Source: Craterostigma plantagineum
Lineage: Eukaryota > Streptophyta > Magnoliopsida > Lamiales > Linderniaceae
Direction of reading: 5' to 3'
Assembly: GCA_027422505.1 (NCBI GenBank)
Contig: JAPQWV010000305.1
Span: 434,001 to 498,000, forward strand
DNA: 64,000 bases
The notes under the pieces were generated by a model. That model was not told where the DNA came from and did no database searches. It worked only from the letters and a program-made list of their open reading frames with translations. Every line of letters starts with the position of its first letter. Within the stretch, counting starts at the first letter, position 1. Shown in pieces: positions 1 through 11,805 of the stretch. The translations under genes were made by a program, and so were the position numbers.

Positions 1-2866
1 AATTCAGTTGACACTGTTTCCGAGCGAGAAAGTTATTCGACGCATTTAAAACGTTTAAAATCGGTTCCAGATCGAACTCTTAATCAAGCTTTAAACACGC
101 AGATAATCGTGGAAAAATACTCCTAGAATGATCAAAAACCCTTCAAGTATCGTAGAATGCATATTTCAACCCAGATTAACACGAAAACATGTCGAAATCT
201 TGATGACAGCGTATGTGGGTTTATTACAGTTCGAACAATCGAAAATCCACTCAAAATGATACGAAAGATCACAAAATGTAGATGTAAACTGAGTTAAATC
301 GCACGCAAACATCAAATAAGTATCGCTTATACCTTAAACAGACAATTTTGGATGAAAATCGAAAGATTTTGAAAAGAATTTGAATCGTCTGCAAAAGTTT
401 TTCGAGTGAGTATTTGTGAAGACACTGTTGATTTTTCTATTAGGTTTTGCGTGAGATAAAGTTTTTCGACTGCTAAAAGGTTACCTTTTCTAATTGGGCT
501 GATTGGACGTTTTGAGTTCGCGTATTATACAGGCCCAATTATAATTTTTCACTCGAGAAACTCCGATCGAGAATTTTCATTTGGTTCCTGTTTAATTTTC
601 GCTCGACAAATTGGAAGCGAAAATTACCATTTGGTCCCAAATCAATTTTCGCTCGAGAATCTGCGATCGAAAATTACAAAATTCGCCCAAATTTTTCGGT
701 AGTAAGTTTTTCTATGATTTCATATTGACCCCTATTTCACTTAATAATCACACATTTACTCCCCGTTTATTAAAATTGAAGTGCAATTAACTCCCTGATA
801 TTTCGAGCAATGACATCTTGCTCCAAATCCGATTTTCGATCAGTCTGGAATACATGGAACAAACATGTCGAAATGTTATAGTTAACTATTACTAAATTTT
901 TAACAAAAGCTCCCCCTTAATTTCTGTATCAATGCCGTAAACTCCATATCGTGTAACTTCGCGTTGTGGTGCGCTTTGTATCATTTTTCGATCGAAAAAT
1001 TTCGGCAACACTTAGAGAAAGATATCAATATTTGGAGCTCAAGGCATTCTATTTTGTAAATGCTCCCTCTCAATTAATGCACCTAAATTGATATACCATG
1101 CAAAGACATAAAACCAATCCAAGTCAAAATTCATAAAACACGCAATTCATCATTTTAGCCTAGATACATGGTCCTGCAATCATGTATTCAATTGCGCGAG
1201 GGTATGAGCAAAAACAAATATTCGCATTTTTACAATTCAGCTCAAATGCAAAGTAATACTGCATATCATAATGTGCAAAATCGCTTTTAATCAATTCCGC
1301 CTACATGCAAAGTAAAATTGCATATTGAAATGTGCGAAATCGCTTTTAATTGTATAATGTTTTTTATTATTAAAATTTTTGTTATTATTTTGTTATTATT
1401 ATTATTTTTTTCATAACATGTAATAATAAGAAGAATAGAAAGAGAAAAAACAATTTCAAGAAAAATTATCACTTATATATATATATATATATATATTTAT
1501 AGTATGGGGTCTGATTATTTTGCTTCGATAATTGTCATGATCATATGCCGTCAAGTCACGTCAGCAAACAATAGTAGGTCAAAGTGTGATCCATTTCGAC
1601 AACTCTCACTGGGTTCACTCTAACGCTCATTTATTTTTACTTTGGGATTATTATATTTATATCACTCAAGTCAACACAAACAATATTAAGTCAATTTACC
1701 TGTGATCGAGGCGCTTTTAATCATTTCACCTATGCAAAATATCGTCGATTTGGAATCAAAGGGACTTTGAAGGATTTTAGTTTGGCTTTGACTTAGAATG
1801 GAAGGAAAATATTAGAAAAGTGAGCTTTGCGTCGTCTTCCATTTCTTCGTCGTTCTCCTTCTTTCGGCATATTTCTCTTATTCTCATCCTTTAATATTTT
1901 CGTATCGGTCTACACTTGATCAAGCTGAAGCTCCGCTTCTCTACGAGGCTGAGAGATTATCTAAGGCGAAGTTCTTCTTATTCGTTCTTGGGCCGATACG
2001 TGCTCCTTTTCTCTTAATCCCTAGAGAGGTTTCAATCATTTGGAGAAGTTCAGAGTTATGGAATTCGAACCCAAGGCCGTGCTCCTCTTCCCGTTTCCCG
2101 ATATAAGACCGGATTATCATCGGAGAAGTTCACTTCAAGGTGCTCCTCTTCCAGCCGTTCTGACGAGCGTACGAGATTATCGATGGAGAAGTTCACAGCA
2201 AGATCCATGCCCCCTTCTAATCATTTTTTTTAAATAGTCGAGAGGCAGGTTCTTTTGGACTGCTTTTTGTGCGTTGAGCATTCCTCGTGTGCGTTTTTCA
2301 CCTTCTTTTGTCGTCTCTTTCTTTGTTATATCTTTTTCTCCCCTTCCTTTCTCGTTTGAACCTCCCGCCGAAGATTCAGATTATTGGTAGAAGGCTCATG
2401 AGGGTTTCAAATGAAGAAAAGGTAACCGGATAAGGCTCAAAATGGATGACTAATGGTTATTTTAAAGGATTGAGATTTTCTATATGGCCAAGTGAGGAAT
2501 TTCCTAAGTGCCCTAATCATTTTCCTAACGATCTAACGCAAGGCGAGCATGAGGCCAAGAATCACTAGTTAAGAGTTAAGACAAGCAATTGTTGTGTGAC
2601 TAGCTCAAGATTAAATTCAAGGAAAAGAAAAATGAAACGGCTAGAATCCTCACTTATATAGAGTGGCTTTGTATGCAGTGGAACAAGCTAATGATTTTTA
2701 GACACAAGAATGCGACTTAGACTGACAAGATTAAGCAATTAACCTGTCGCAAGTCAGGGAAATCTATTCGTGACTTAGATCGAACATCCTAAAGATATCG
2801 TCATTCCCCTAATATTATAGGTATATGTATAATATTTTTGAATTTTTACATTTTATTATTATAGAA
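1..2866. other. AT-rich repeat-like sequence, no gene recognised
   Basis: I see no coding region I can support here. The first 700 bases are rich in words such as TTTTCGCTCGAG and CGATCGAAAA, a style also seen in the copia leaders at 15.4-16.7 kb and 35.2-36.1 kb, but I could not align them convincingly. A (TA)n tract lies at 1473-1496. From about 1940 to 2215 the words GAGAAGTTCA, GAGATTATC and TGCTCCTCTTCC recur at irregular 60-100 base intervals, so the short open frame there is probably a by-product of a degenerate repeat. The 3' LTR expected for copia 1 was not found here. Confidence 0.4.
1473..1496. repeat. (TA)n microsatellite
   Basis: A run of about 12 TA dinucleotides in AT-rich intergenic sequence. 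Confidence 0.85.
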
Positions 2867-3060
2867 TTATTTAATGGTAAAAAGTTGTTTGTTTTTTTTA
2901 TTATTTTTATTTTTATTTTCACGGAAGATTAGCATTAAAAAGTGAAAACACATAGAAGAGAACATATGAATGCACATAGGAGCACGTAAAGCACATATTA
3001 CGGAAGATTCAACATGCCTAATTTCAGACAAGAAATTGGAATCATTTTTCATCCAATGCC

Positions 3061-6000
3061 TTGGTGAAAATGTCAGCTAAACTCCGTGTGCACGAAGTAC
3101 ATGTCAATCGTGCCTTTTTCTACGTGATTTTTTATAAAATGATATCTAATATCTATGTGTTTCGTGCGTGAGTGGTGAACAAGATTGCACGTTATAGCAA
3201 TGGCACTCTGGCTATCACTGTAAATGGGTATATCATTTAAATTGTACCCATAATCGCGAAGCTGAGTCCTCATCCACAACATTAGCGAGCAACAGCTGGC
3301 GGCCGCGAAGTATTCTGCCTCAGCCCTCGATGTTGAGATGCAGTTCTGCTTCTTTGATGACCAGCAGACCAGCTTTTTGCCTAGAAATTGAGCACCAGCG
3401 GAGGTGGTTTTCCTGTCCATTCGACAACCTGCATAATCAGTGTCAGTGTAGCCAGTTAATTTGAAATTCGTGCTCTTCGGATACCACAATCCTAGGGTGG
3501 AGGTGCCTTTGAGGTAGCGTAAGATCCGCTTGACCGCGAGCATGTGGGATTCTTTGGGGTCGGCTTGGAAACGGGCACAGAGGCAGGTGGCAAACATAAT
3601 ATCCGGCCGGTTGGAAGTGAGATGGAGAAGAGAGCTGATGATGCTGTGATAGAGTGTGATGTCGACCACTTTTCCAGTAGGATCGGCATCCAACTTGCAG
3701 CTTGTTGACATAGGAGTGCTGAGAGGCTTGCTCTGATCTTGATGAAACTTCTTCAGAATGTCCTTGATGTATTTGGTCTGACTTATGAAGATGCCATTTT
3801 CGAGCTGCCTGACTTGGAGTCCCATGAAAAATTGCATCTACCCTATGTGACTCATTTCAAACTTGCTCTTCATTAAATCTCCAAATCTCTTGCAGAGTCG
3901 TGGATTTGTTGATCCGAATATGATATCGTCTACGTAAACGTGGACGACCATCTGATCTTTGTCTTGCCATTTGATGAAGAGGGTCGTATTGATCGTTCCT
4001 CAGATGAAACCAGACTTCACGAGGAAATCGCTCAAGACATCATACCAAGCACGTGGAGCTTGTTTGCATCCGTAGAGAGCTTTTTCCAATCGATAGACGT
4101 GGTCGGGATGTTCTCGATCACTCGATCAACAAAGCCTTCTGGCTAAGCGACATAGACTTCTTCCTTTAAAACGCCATTGAGGAAGGCGGTCTTAACATAC
4201 ATTTGGTAGACTTTGAAGTCTTTATGGGCCGCATATGCCAAGAGAAGGCGGATGGCTTCGACCCGGGCAACAGGAGCATAAGTTTCGTCGTAGTCAATGC
4301 CTTCTTGGTGGTTATATCCCTTCGCAACCAGCCTTGCTTTATTCCGGATCACATCCCCATCTTCATTCTATTTGTTCTTAAAGACCCACTTCGTCCCGAT
4401 AATTGTTTTCCCATACGGACGGGGTACTAACGTCCACACTTGGAGACGCTCGACTTGGTTGATTTCGTCTTGCATTGTTACCCAATCCGGGTTTTGAAGT
4501 GCGTCAGCTACCTTAGTAGGCTCGTTTTGGCTTAAGAAGTAGCTAAAGAGACTGTGTTAATGACGTGTCTGTACTCCACTCGAAGGATCAACAATAATCT
4601 GATCAACTGGATGTGCTCGAGTCCACTTTCGCTTGTAAGGCAAAGGTGAAGTAGATGCATCAGCCATTTGTGGTCCGAGATTTCCAATAGTCTTCGGGTT
4701 TTCGTTAGATTGAGGTAGGTCTAATTATGCACTTGAATTTAGTGATTCTGACGAGACTTCCTCAAAACCAAGGTTGGTTCTTCAGTGTTCTGTGGTAATT
4801 TTGAATCGGGTGAGGTGGGGACATTTGAAGAGCTTGGTACATTGGCTTGCAGAGTGGGGGATCCACTAAAGGTGTAGCAGTGATGGTGTCTGGTCGATAT
4901 ACAAGGAGAGAGTCCAAATCATCTAACGCGAGTCTCAGAGCTTCTTCTGACGTTGAATCCCTTAGTAGTTGCCATCTTTTGTTGGTTTTGTGCCAACACA
5001 CCTGTGAAAACGGGTTCTGAACTGTCGTATTCAGAAGCCGTCTGGTTAGGTACGGGTCCTGGACTGCTGTGCCTAGAAGCCATCTCTACCACTTCGTGGA
5101 AAGTGACATTGTAGCTTTCTTTGATAGTGCGGTTGGACTTGATATATTCTCGGTACGCCTTTGAAGTTGAAGAATACCCGACGAAAGTGGCTTCGAATGC
5201 CTTAGGGTCGAACTTAGCTCGTTGTTCTCTGTCGTTCGCCACAAAGCACTTGCACCCGAAGACCTTGAAGAAGGAAATGTTGGGTATCCGCTTGTTAATG
5301 ATCTCCTACGAAGTCTTATTAAAGTGCTTGTGAACCATCGTCCTGTTTTGAGTGAAACATGTGGTATTTACTGCTTCAGTCCAAAGAAAGTGTGGGAGGC
5401 CGGAATGAATCAACATCGTACGTGCGGCTTCCACTAGAGTCCTGTTCTTTTTTTCAACGACCCTGTTTTGTTGAGGCGTCTTGGCAGCTGAGAATTGTTG
5501 ACTAATGCCAAGTTTTTGATAAAAAATCACTGAGGTACTTATTCTTGAACTCAGTTCCGTTGTCCATTCGGATGACCTGGATAGTTTGCTACAGTAAATT
5601 TTGAGTCGAGTTCACAAAATTGATAATCAAGTCCCTTGTCTCATCTTTAGTTCGGAGGAACTTCGTCCATGTGTAGCGAGAGAAATCATCAACGATAACC
5701 AGCATGTACTTGCGTCCATTGATCTCTGTGTCTGCATTGGTCCACAGAGGTCCATGTGTAGTAGTTCGAGTGGTCGTGTAGTAGAGGCAACCAGCTTTAT
5801 ATGATGAGATGCTCGCTTCATTTTCCTAGTTGAACGCCGAACATTGATGCTCTTTCTGTAATATTATAGTTGGAAGACCGTGAACCAACTTTTTCGTTGA
5901 AAGTCTTTGAAGAGCTTTAATATTGAGATGAGACATGCGTTGATGCCATAAGCTGTTCCTCTGAATGTCAGTCTGAGAGATGACGCAAACAGCTGTCGAG

Positions 6001-6567
6001 GGCCGCACAGACGTCAGGTTGATCCTGTAAAGGTTATATTTCCGAAGTCATTGGAGGAGTTCTTTGTCCTGACTGTCCAATATTCTACACCGGTCAGCTA
6101 GAAAGACCATCTGGAATCCTTTATCACAGAACTGGCCTATGCTGAACAAGTTATGGCGGAGACCTTCGACGTTGGAGACATCTTTTATTGTCAGATTCGT
6201 CATAATGATATCCCTAAATCCTAGAATGGGGGCTGAGTCGTTCCCGAATCTGACTTTTCCATTAGGTCGGTCTTGGTAGTTGCTCAGCAGCTCTTGATTT
6301 CCCGTCATGTGTGTGGAGCAACCAGAGTCGAGGTACCACACATGATGGATCTGCAAAACAAATTAGAGAGTTTTATGTACCCACTTATAAATGGGTCATC
6401 TCTGATTAGCAGATTTAGATGTTGGTTCAGATATGGTTCCTAAGTTAGTACTAGTTGGAGCTTTAACATTCCAAGTCAACGTCGGAGAAGTTGATGTGGG
6501 TGTGCCCTCAGCAGAAGACTTGGCCTTTTTGGCTTTCGTCTTTTTGGGTGGAGATTTAGGAACCCAT
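3061..6567 (-). pseudogene. Copia 1 pol remnant: protease, integrase, reverse transcriptase, RNase H
   Basis: Read on the minus strand the domains come in Ty1/copia order. The protease DSG motif in WYLDSGCSTHMTG lies near 6330. The GAG-pre-integrase histidine region HQRMSHLN follows near 5940, and integrase core pieces ending in KTPQQNRVVE-like sequence reach to about 5430. Reverse transcriptase starts around 4350 ([10 protein letters not shown]), has the catalytic YVDDIIFGSTN near 3930, and leads into RNase H (STSRAEAEY) ending near 3073. The frame is broken many times, so no functional polyprotein is possible. Upstream coding continues beyond the gypsy insertion, at 11,806 and above. No 3' LTR was found below 2870. 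Copia 2 (17.6-36.5 kb) is a second, also defective, copy of the same family. Confidence 0.85.
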
Positions 6568-9500
6568 TATAACAACCCTCACTTTCTAATAAAGTTTAAT
6601 GGAGGATTTTCACATCGTCAACCGCGGAAGACCCATTTTACGGAAAAAAAAACTTCTAATTGAAATAAAATATTTTACACGCACACACAATCCCGAAGTG
6701 TCACATATTACATGCAAATACATTTCACACACGTCTTATACTACAAAGGTCGTAACCCCGTAATAAGAAAACATTAAAACCTTAACATCACTCCACAGGT
6801 CGTCATCCATGTACAGCCTCGCCCTCAAAAGTCCGTGGAGTCACCGCCAACAACCCGCCTAGTCACGACGTACCTCGACGTCGAACTCAGTACCTACAAC
6901 ACGAAAACTATGAGCTATTTTCCCAGTAGATGAAATAAAATGCATAATACATATTTACACTAAATCCCAAATCCCGAAACCTATTTTTCAATGTACGCTC
7001 GTTGTTTTCTCACACATGTTTTATTCTACACATTAAGGCCTTATGTCGAACTCGACTCACCCAACACACTTATAACATTCATGGTAAACGCTGATAGTTC
7101 GTCTAAATGTTCACGTCAGACATCTTCCTACTAAGCAGCCTCTGAATGTTTCACGTCAGTTCGTTCCTTTCGCTAGTACAATATAATCAAATAATTTATC
7201 TCTCGGAATGTTCACGTCCGATTAGACAGAACATTCATGTATGTTTCTCGTCAGCTGTCATACAAGTATTAACCTCGAAACGTTCACGTCCGAATAGACA
7301 GAACGTTCACCCCAGCCTCCCATCAAATATTCTAGAACGTTCACGTCTGAATAGACAGAACGTTCACGCCTGTCTTTCATTAAATAACTAGGAACGTTCA
7401 CGTCCAAATAGACAAAATGTTCATGACTGTCTCCTTTCGTAACCTATTCGTTCCTCGGAACGTTCACGTCCGAATAGACAGAACGTTCACGCCTGTCCGT
7501 CATACTTGGATAATGTACCGTTTCAATAGTCACTATCTCTTATAATAGTGTAAAATACACATACATCGTATATGAAATGTAGTATTTTACTAAGGCTAAA
7601 TTCTCCATGCAATACTCCAATTTTCCCTAAAATCTCACCAAAAGTAATTCCTATCAGAAAATAGTGCACAAAACTCGAAATTCAATCACACCCAAAAACT
7701 ATTCAAGATCCTGTAAGTTCTTCTACTCGAAAAGATCTAAGTATTCAAAGTTTATTCTAATACCGAAATTTATTACTCACCCACAAATCCTTTGAACTAT
7801 CCCAAAATAAAATGCATATACAAGTTATAACAAATACATGAACCCATAAAATTTGGGTTTTCGACATATAATCACTCGAAAATTCACATCAACCATATAA
7901 AATCACCTAAGTCAAATATAATCATCGAAAACATATTAACACCAAATATAAAAGATTTACATGTAGATGATAAATTCACTAACATATCCTTAGTAGATTT
8001 GACAGATAAATCTACCAATTTAAATTCTTAGTTGGTTCTCAAGCAATCCTACTGTCTTCCGTTATATTTTTATTGCTCTAACTCACGAAGATCAATTTAT
8101 ATATAGCATGCCGTGTTATATGCATATTCATAGGTGCTCTGTATATAATGATATCCATTACTTTAAGGTGATGAAGACGTGTCTAGTCATACTTAATCAT
8201 AACATAATTGGCCACCACGTATAGTTATATCCTCTGGATATTATTATTATATATACATGTGTATAGATGGACATATCATATCTATATATGTGTACACGAA
8301 TTATTAAGCTTCTTGCCAAAAAGACCTATATAAAATGACAAGAAAACTTTCTAGCATTTTTATATATACGTGTTCATGTAGGCATATCACATCTTTATAA
8401 GATCTACTAAAACTTTCAATTACCATGCCGAAGACCTAGAATATTAACCAAAGACTAATCATTAACTAAAAGCCCCAAAAATAATACTACTCTCCAAAAC
8501 TTAGCGACTTTTTTAAAAAAAACAACTAAATTACTGAAAACTTTCAAACAATAAAACTCAAAGTACCGAAAAACTCCATAAAGTTGAAGCTACTTAATAA
8601 ACCAAGTATTCAAAGCTCAAAAGTAAAAGTCCCCGAAAACCCTAAATCACCGAAATTCTCCCAATACTAAAGATGTTGTACTATGGAAGACTACCAAATT
8701 AAACATCAAAGAATTCCTAAAATGACTATTTCGAACATCTCAAAATTTTAAAACCCCATACGTAACTCACGAAAACACCACATGATTTATATTAAACCCA
8801 TATTGAAATTATTTAAACACATATAACACCGAAGTAGTTTGCCCTAATACTTATAATCATATAAACCACATAAATTCCTTGTATCGTATAAATGATACAG
8901 CTTATGGAAAGCACATAAAGCACAAACATATTTACTTGTTGTAGATGAAAATTTCACCTACCTCACATCCGAAGTTTGATTTGTTAAAAGTTTCCTAGCT
9001 TGTCGAATATTTTTGCTCTTGCTAAAACCTTTCGTTTTCTCCTTCTTTCCTCGAGTGTTTCTCCTCTTTCTTTCTTTTATTTTCGTGAGGTGTAGATGTT
9101 TGATACTTTGTCATGTATGTAAGGACAACATCCAACTAGGCATTTCACTTGATTGGTAAGATTCGTTCTCATGGAGTAGGTATTTGAGACTATGTCATGT
9201 GTAAGGACAAATACCCAACGAAACCGTACTTAATAATGTTGTAGATATATATTAATGTTTTAGCATTTTATGGTTGTTGATTAGGAGATCACGAAGCTTC
9301 CCTCACGAATTAGGTAAATTTCGTTCTGTGTGTGATATTTTACTTATTTCCAACACTTGATTATCATTTTAAACATTGGAAAACCTACCAAGTTCGCCAA
9401 CTTGTTGTACAGTACATTTAATTGTCCTCCTTATCTTTTAACTATATGATTAGTAACAAAAACTTCATGTGAAAATGAGATACGACAACTTACAAATAGT

Positions 9501-9741
9501 ACCAAAAACTTTACATCTCATGCTAAGCAAGGTCGTCCCTATGTGCCATATTGTATTAATTTCCTAGGTCCACTCTTACCCCTTAGTCATGATTAGTATT
9601 AAAATATGCATTGCATGTCTGTATGCAATGTATCGAAAACTTATGCCAAAATCATATAAGGACCGAAAGTTAAGTTAATAGTTCCATTTATTATTTTACT
9701 CAGTACTTGATATCCTTCTATTAAATTTCAGGGGTATTACA
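6568..9741 (-). mobile_element. Long gypsy LTR (3.17 kb), 3' LTR of a minus-strand element
   Basis: On the minus strand this LTR starts TGTAATACCCC next to a polypurine tract and ends GGGTTGTTATA at 6568. The last bases are expected to be CA and look mutated. It clearly belongs to the same family as the solo LTR at 48,733-51,326. Both share the blocks GCGGAAGACCC, CCACAGGTC..CATCCATGTAC, CAAAAGTCCGTGGAG and GGTACCTACAACACG (AGTACCTACAACACG here). It sits in the linker region of copia 1. The left flank CCCAT resembles the right flank TCCAT found beyond the unlike LTR at 11,360-11,800. No coding capacity was seen inside. Confidence 0.75.
7200..7500. repeat. Minisatellite inside the long gypsy LTR
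   Basis: About five direct copies of a unit built on GTTCACGTCCGAATAGACAG followed by an AACGTTCACGCCTGTC-like half, at intervals of roughly 55-75 bases (near 7206, 7281, 7336, 7396 and 7459). The related solo LTR at 49.37 kb has a single copy, so the array expanded in this copy or was lost in the other. Confidence 0.75.
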
Positions 9742-9756
9742 TTTTTCCCCCCTTAA
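9742..9756 (-). other. Polypurine tract of the minus-strand gypsy element
   Basis: On the minus strand TTAAGGGGGGAAAAA directly abuts the LTR start TGTAATACC. It is preceded by GGGGACGAAATTATTT, a typical 3' internal end of long-LTR chromovirus elements. This shows the LTR at 6568-9741 is a 3' LTR and not a solo LTR. Confidence 0.7.
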
Positions 9757-10072
9757 AATAATTTCGTCCCCGAAATTATGCCGATTATGGTAATCTTGGG
9801 ATAATGATTTATTCCGCATGTCATTTTCCCTTTCTCTGGTGGCTTCCCCACCCGATTGGTTTCATCAACTCCCGCAACTCACTTATCGTGAGTTGGAAAT
9901 AGGGTTGGTTTCTCGATCAAGGATAATCTCGAATGATCGTCAGGTTGATTTCTCATTTGTTGAAGGTGGAAAATATTCTTCAGATATTCTCACCTTTATC
10001 ACACATTTGATATTTAGTTGGCACAATCAAATGTGTGTCATCAAAATCAATTCGCACAGGAATAGGTTTACA

Positions 10073-11010
10073 TTAAATGTTTAACATACCAGTACTATCA
10101 TTGGGGTCTGCTTCGACTTCCTCGTTTGTCAAAGTAAATACTCGAGTTAGGGCTAGTGGTAGTCGTATTGTTGCTTGGCCTTGAGTTTGGGGCAGATTTT
10201 CCCGGCAATTTCTGGCGAAGTGTCCCGGCTTTCCACATTGAAAACATACAGGACCGAGGTTGGGCCCTACCCTATAACAAACTCCGGTATGAAATCGTCC
10301 GCACTGTTGGCATTGGGGTGTGATATATGGGGAATTAGTCACCCCCTGATTAGGCCTAGGCTGCCAGTTTTTTTGTCCCTGGCGGTTGTTCTTATTGTTG
10401 CTGGGGCCATTGTCAAGAACTTGACGCTTCCTATTATTTTCCCGTTCCAGCTAACCATTCGTCTTTCTCTTTTCGTCTTGAGACTTCACAATTCTAGCCT
10501 CCGTCTGTTCAGCCAGAATCGCTCTCTCCGCAATATGAGCATAAGATGTCCCGAGTGTCCCGGCCATGCTAACATCACGATAAGCCTCAGGATTGAGACC
10601 TTCATGAAGCGCTCCACTTTTAATGCGTCCGTTGCGACCATGTGCGGTGCAAATCTCGACAGTTGTTCGAACTTACAGATATATTCTGCAATCGTCATTC
10701 CTCCTTGCTTCAGGTTTATGAATTCGTTCATTCACAACATTCGCTCGGGGTTTGTGAAGTATTTTCCCCAAAAAAGTTCTTTAAACCTTTCCCAGGTCAT
10801 AGTAGATGGGTCTTCAAGAATTTTGATGGTGTCCCACCAAAATCCCACATTCCCTCTCAGCATGAATACCGCGCATAGAACTTTCTCTTGTTCGGGTACG
10901 CGGCTGTAGAAGAACATGTTTTCCAAGGTCTGCAACCAATCTTCTGCCATCATAGGATCAGTTGCATCCTCGAATGTCGAGGGATTAAGTTTATGGAACC
11001 TATCTCCAAT
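10073..11010 (-). pseudogene. Ty3/gypsy gag remnant (chromovirus type)
   Basis: On the minus strand the capsid-type signature AEDWLQTLENMFFY, the GFWWDT block and TWERFKELFWGKYF are followed, in a shifted frame, by MTIAEYICKFEQLSRFAPHM. A CCHC knuckle follows, CFQCGKPGHFARNC, near 10,220. This is the order of a Tekay/Del-like gag. The frame is broken at least twice. No protease, reverse transcriptase or integrase lies between the knuckle and the polypurine tract at 9.75 kb, so pol has been deleted or this was a non-autonomous derivative. Confidence 0.8.
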
Positions 11011-11340
11011 TATTCCACACGTTCGGGTTGTGGAGACTGGTGAGGCCAGACGAACTCCGATTATTAATGAGTTCGTTGATCTGTTCTGACTGACGTTGGA
11101 TCAATTCAGTCAGTCGCAAAATGGTGGAGTCTCATTCATTCGTGGGGGACTCAGGCACGGCCCCACGACTTGACTCACCCACATCTCTACGTCCTCTCGT
11201 CATCTTATTATCTACCATTAATCACGTAAAGAGACATATTATCATAAATATCCAATCACATCAAACTTTAAAACTTACATGCAAGGCCGATCCTCTAGGC
11301 TTTTGAGCGGCTGTACATAGACAGTCTACAGAATCTATAT

Positions 11341-11359
11341 CCTAAGCTCTAATACCACA
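11341..11359 (-). other. Primer binding site of the minus-strand gypsy element
   Basis: On the minus strand TGGTATTAGAGC follows two bases after the LTR end ATGTTACA. It matches the methionine-initiator tRNA primer site TGGTATCAGAGC with one difference. This fixes the polarity: LTR at 11,360-11,800, then primer site, then gag towards lower coordinates. Confidence 0.7.
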
Positions 11360-11800
11360 TGTAACATATTGTCCCATCTTCCGGGACAAGTGGGGTTGGG
11401 CCCACCACACTCTAGCTGATGGTCTGGCCCCACTGTACCACCATTTAACCTTTTAGGATGCTTCGTCCTCGCTCACACGCACCCTGGGCAAACTTTCCAG
11501 GGAGTTACTCATCCCTAGATTTCCCCAAGTCAAGCACGCTTAACTTCGGAGTTTCTATAGATGGACTCCCGAAAAGGTAGGTCGACCTTGGTGATATGAG
11601 TAGTACTATCAATACTCTTATACGATTCTTAGTCTGACACACCCATACATTGTTAGTCTCAGGATCCCCTCTCATTCGGGTGTCAGATCGATTCGTTCAT
11701 ATACCCCTTCACCTAAAAGCCTCCCAGGAGCCGCTCCTTGTCCGTGCACCTCTCTGGCATCGGCGATCACTCCCCGCCCTCATCGGCCCCGGGCATCACA
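11360..11800 (-). mobile_element. 441-bp gypsy 5' LTR carrying a 5S rRNA-like domain
   Basis: On the minus strand it runs from TGTGATGCCCGGGG to ATATGTTACA. It is flanked outside by TCCAT (11,801-11,805), which matches four of five bases of the left flank CCCAT at 6563-6567. Bases 11,465-11,555 contain, on the minus strand, AACTCCGAAGTTAAGCGTGC followed by GGGATGAGTAACTCCCTGG. This closely resembles the internal promoter part of plant 5S rRNA; the A-box half is well kept and the distal half has drifted. It shares no sequence with the LTR at the other end of the element beyond the first ten bases. Confidence 0.7.
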
Positions 11801-11805
11801 TCCAT

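Noticed and set aside
2040..2237. Small plus-strand open frame with repeated RRSS-like segments
   Set aside because: It coincides with a degenerate 60-100 base repeat, has no recognisable domain and lies in transposon-rich sequence.
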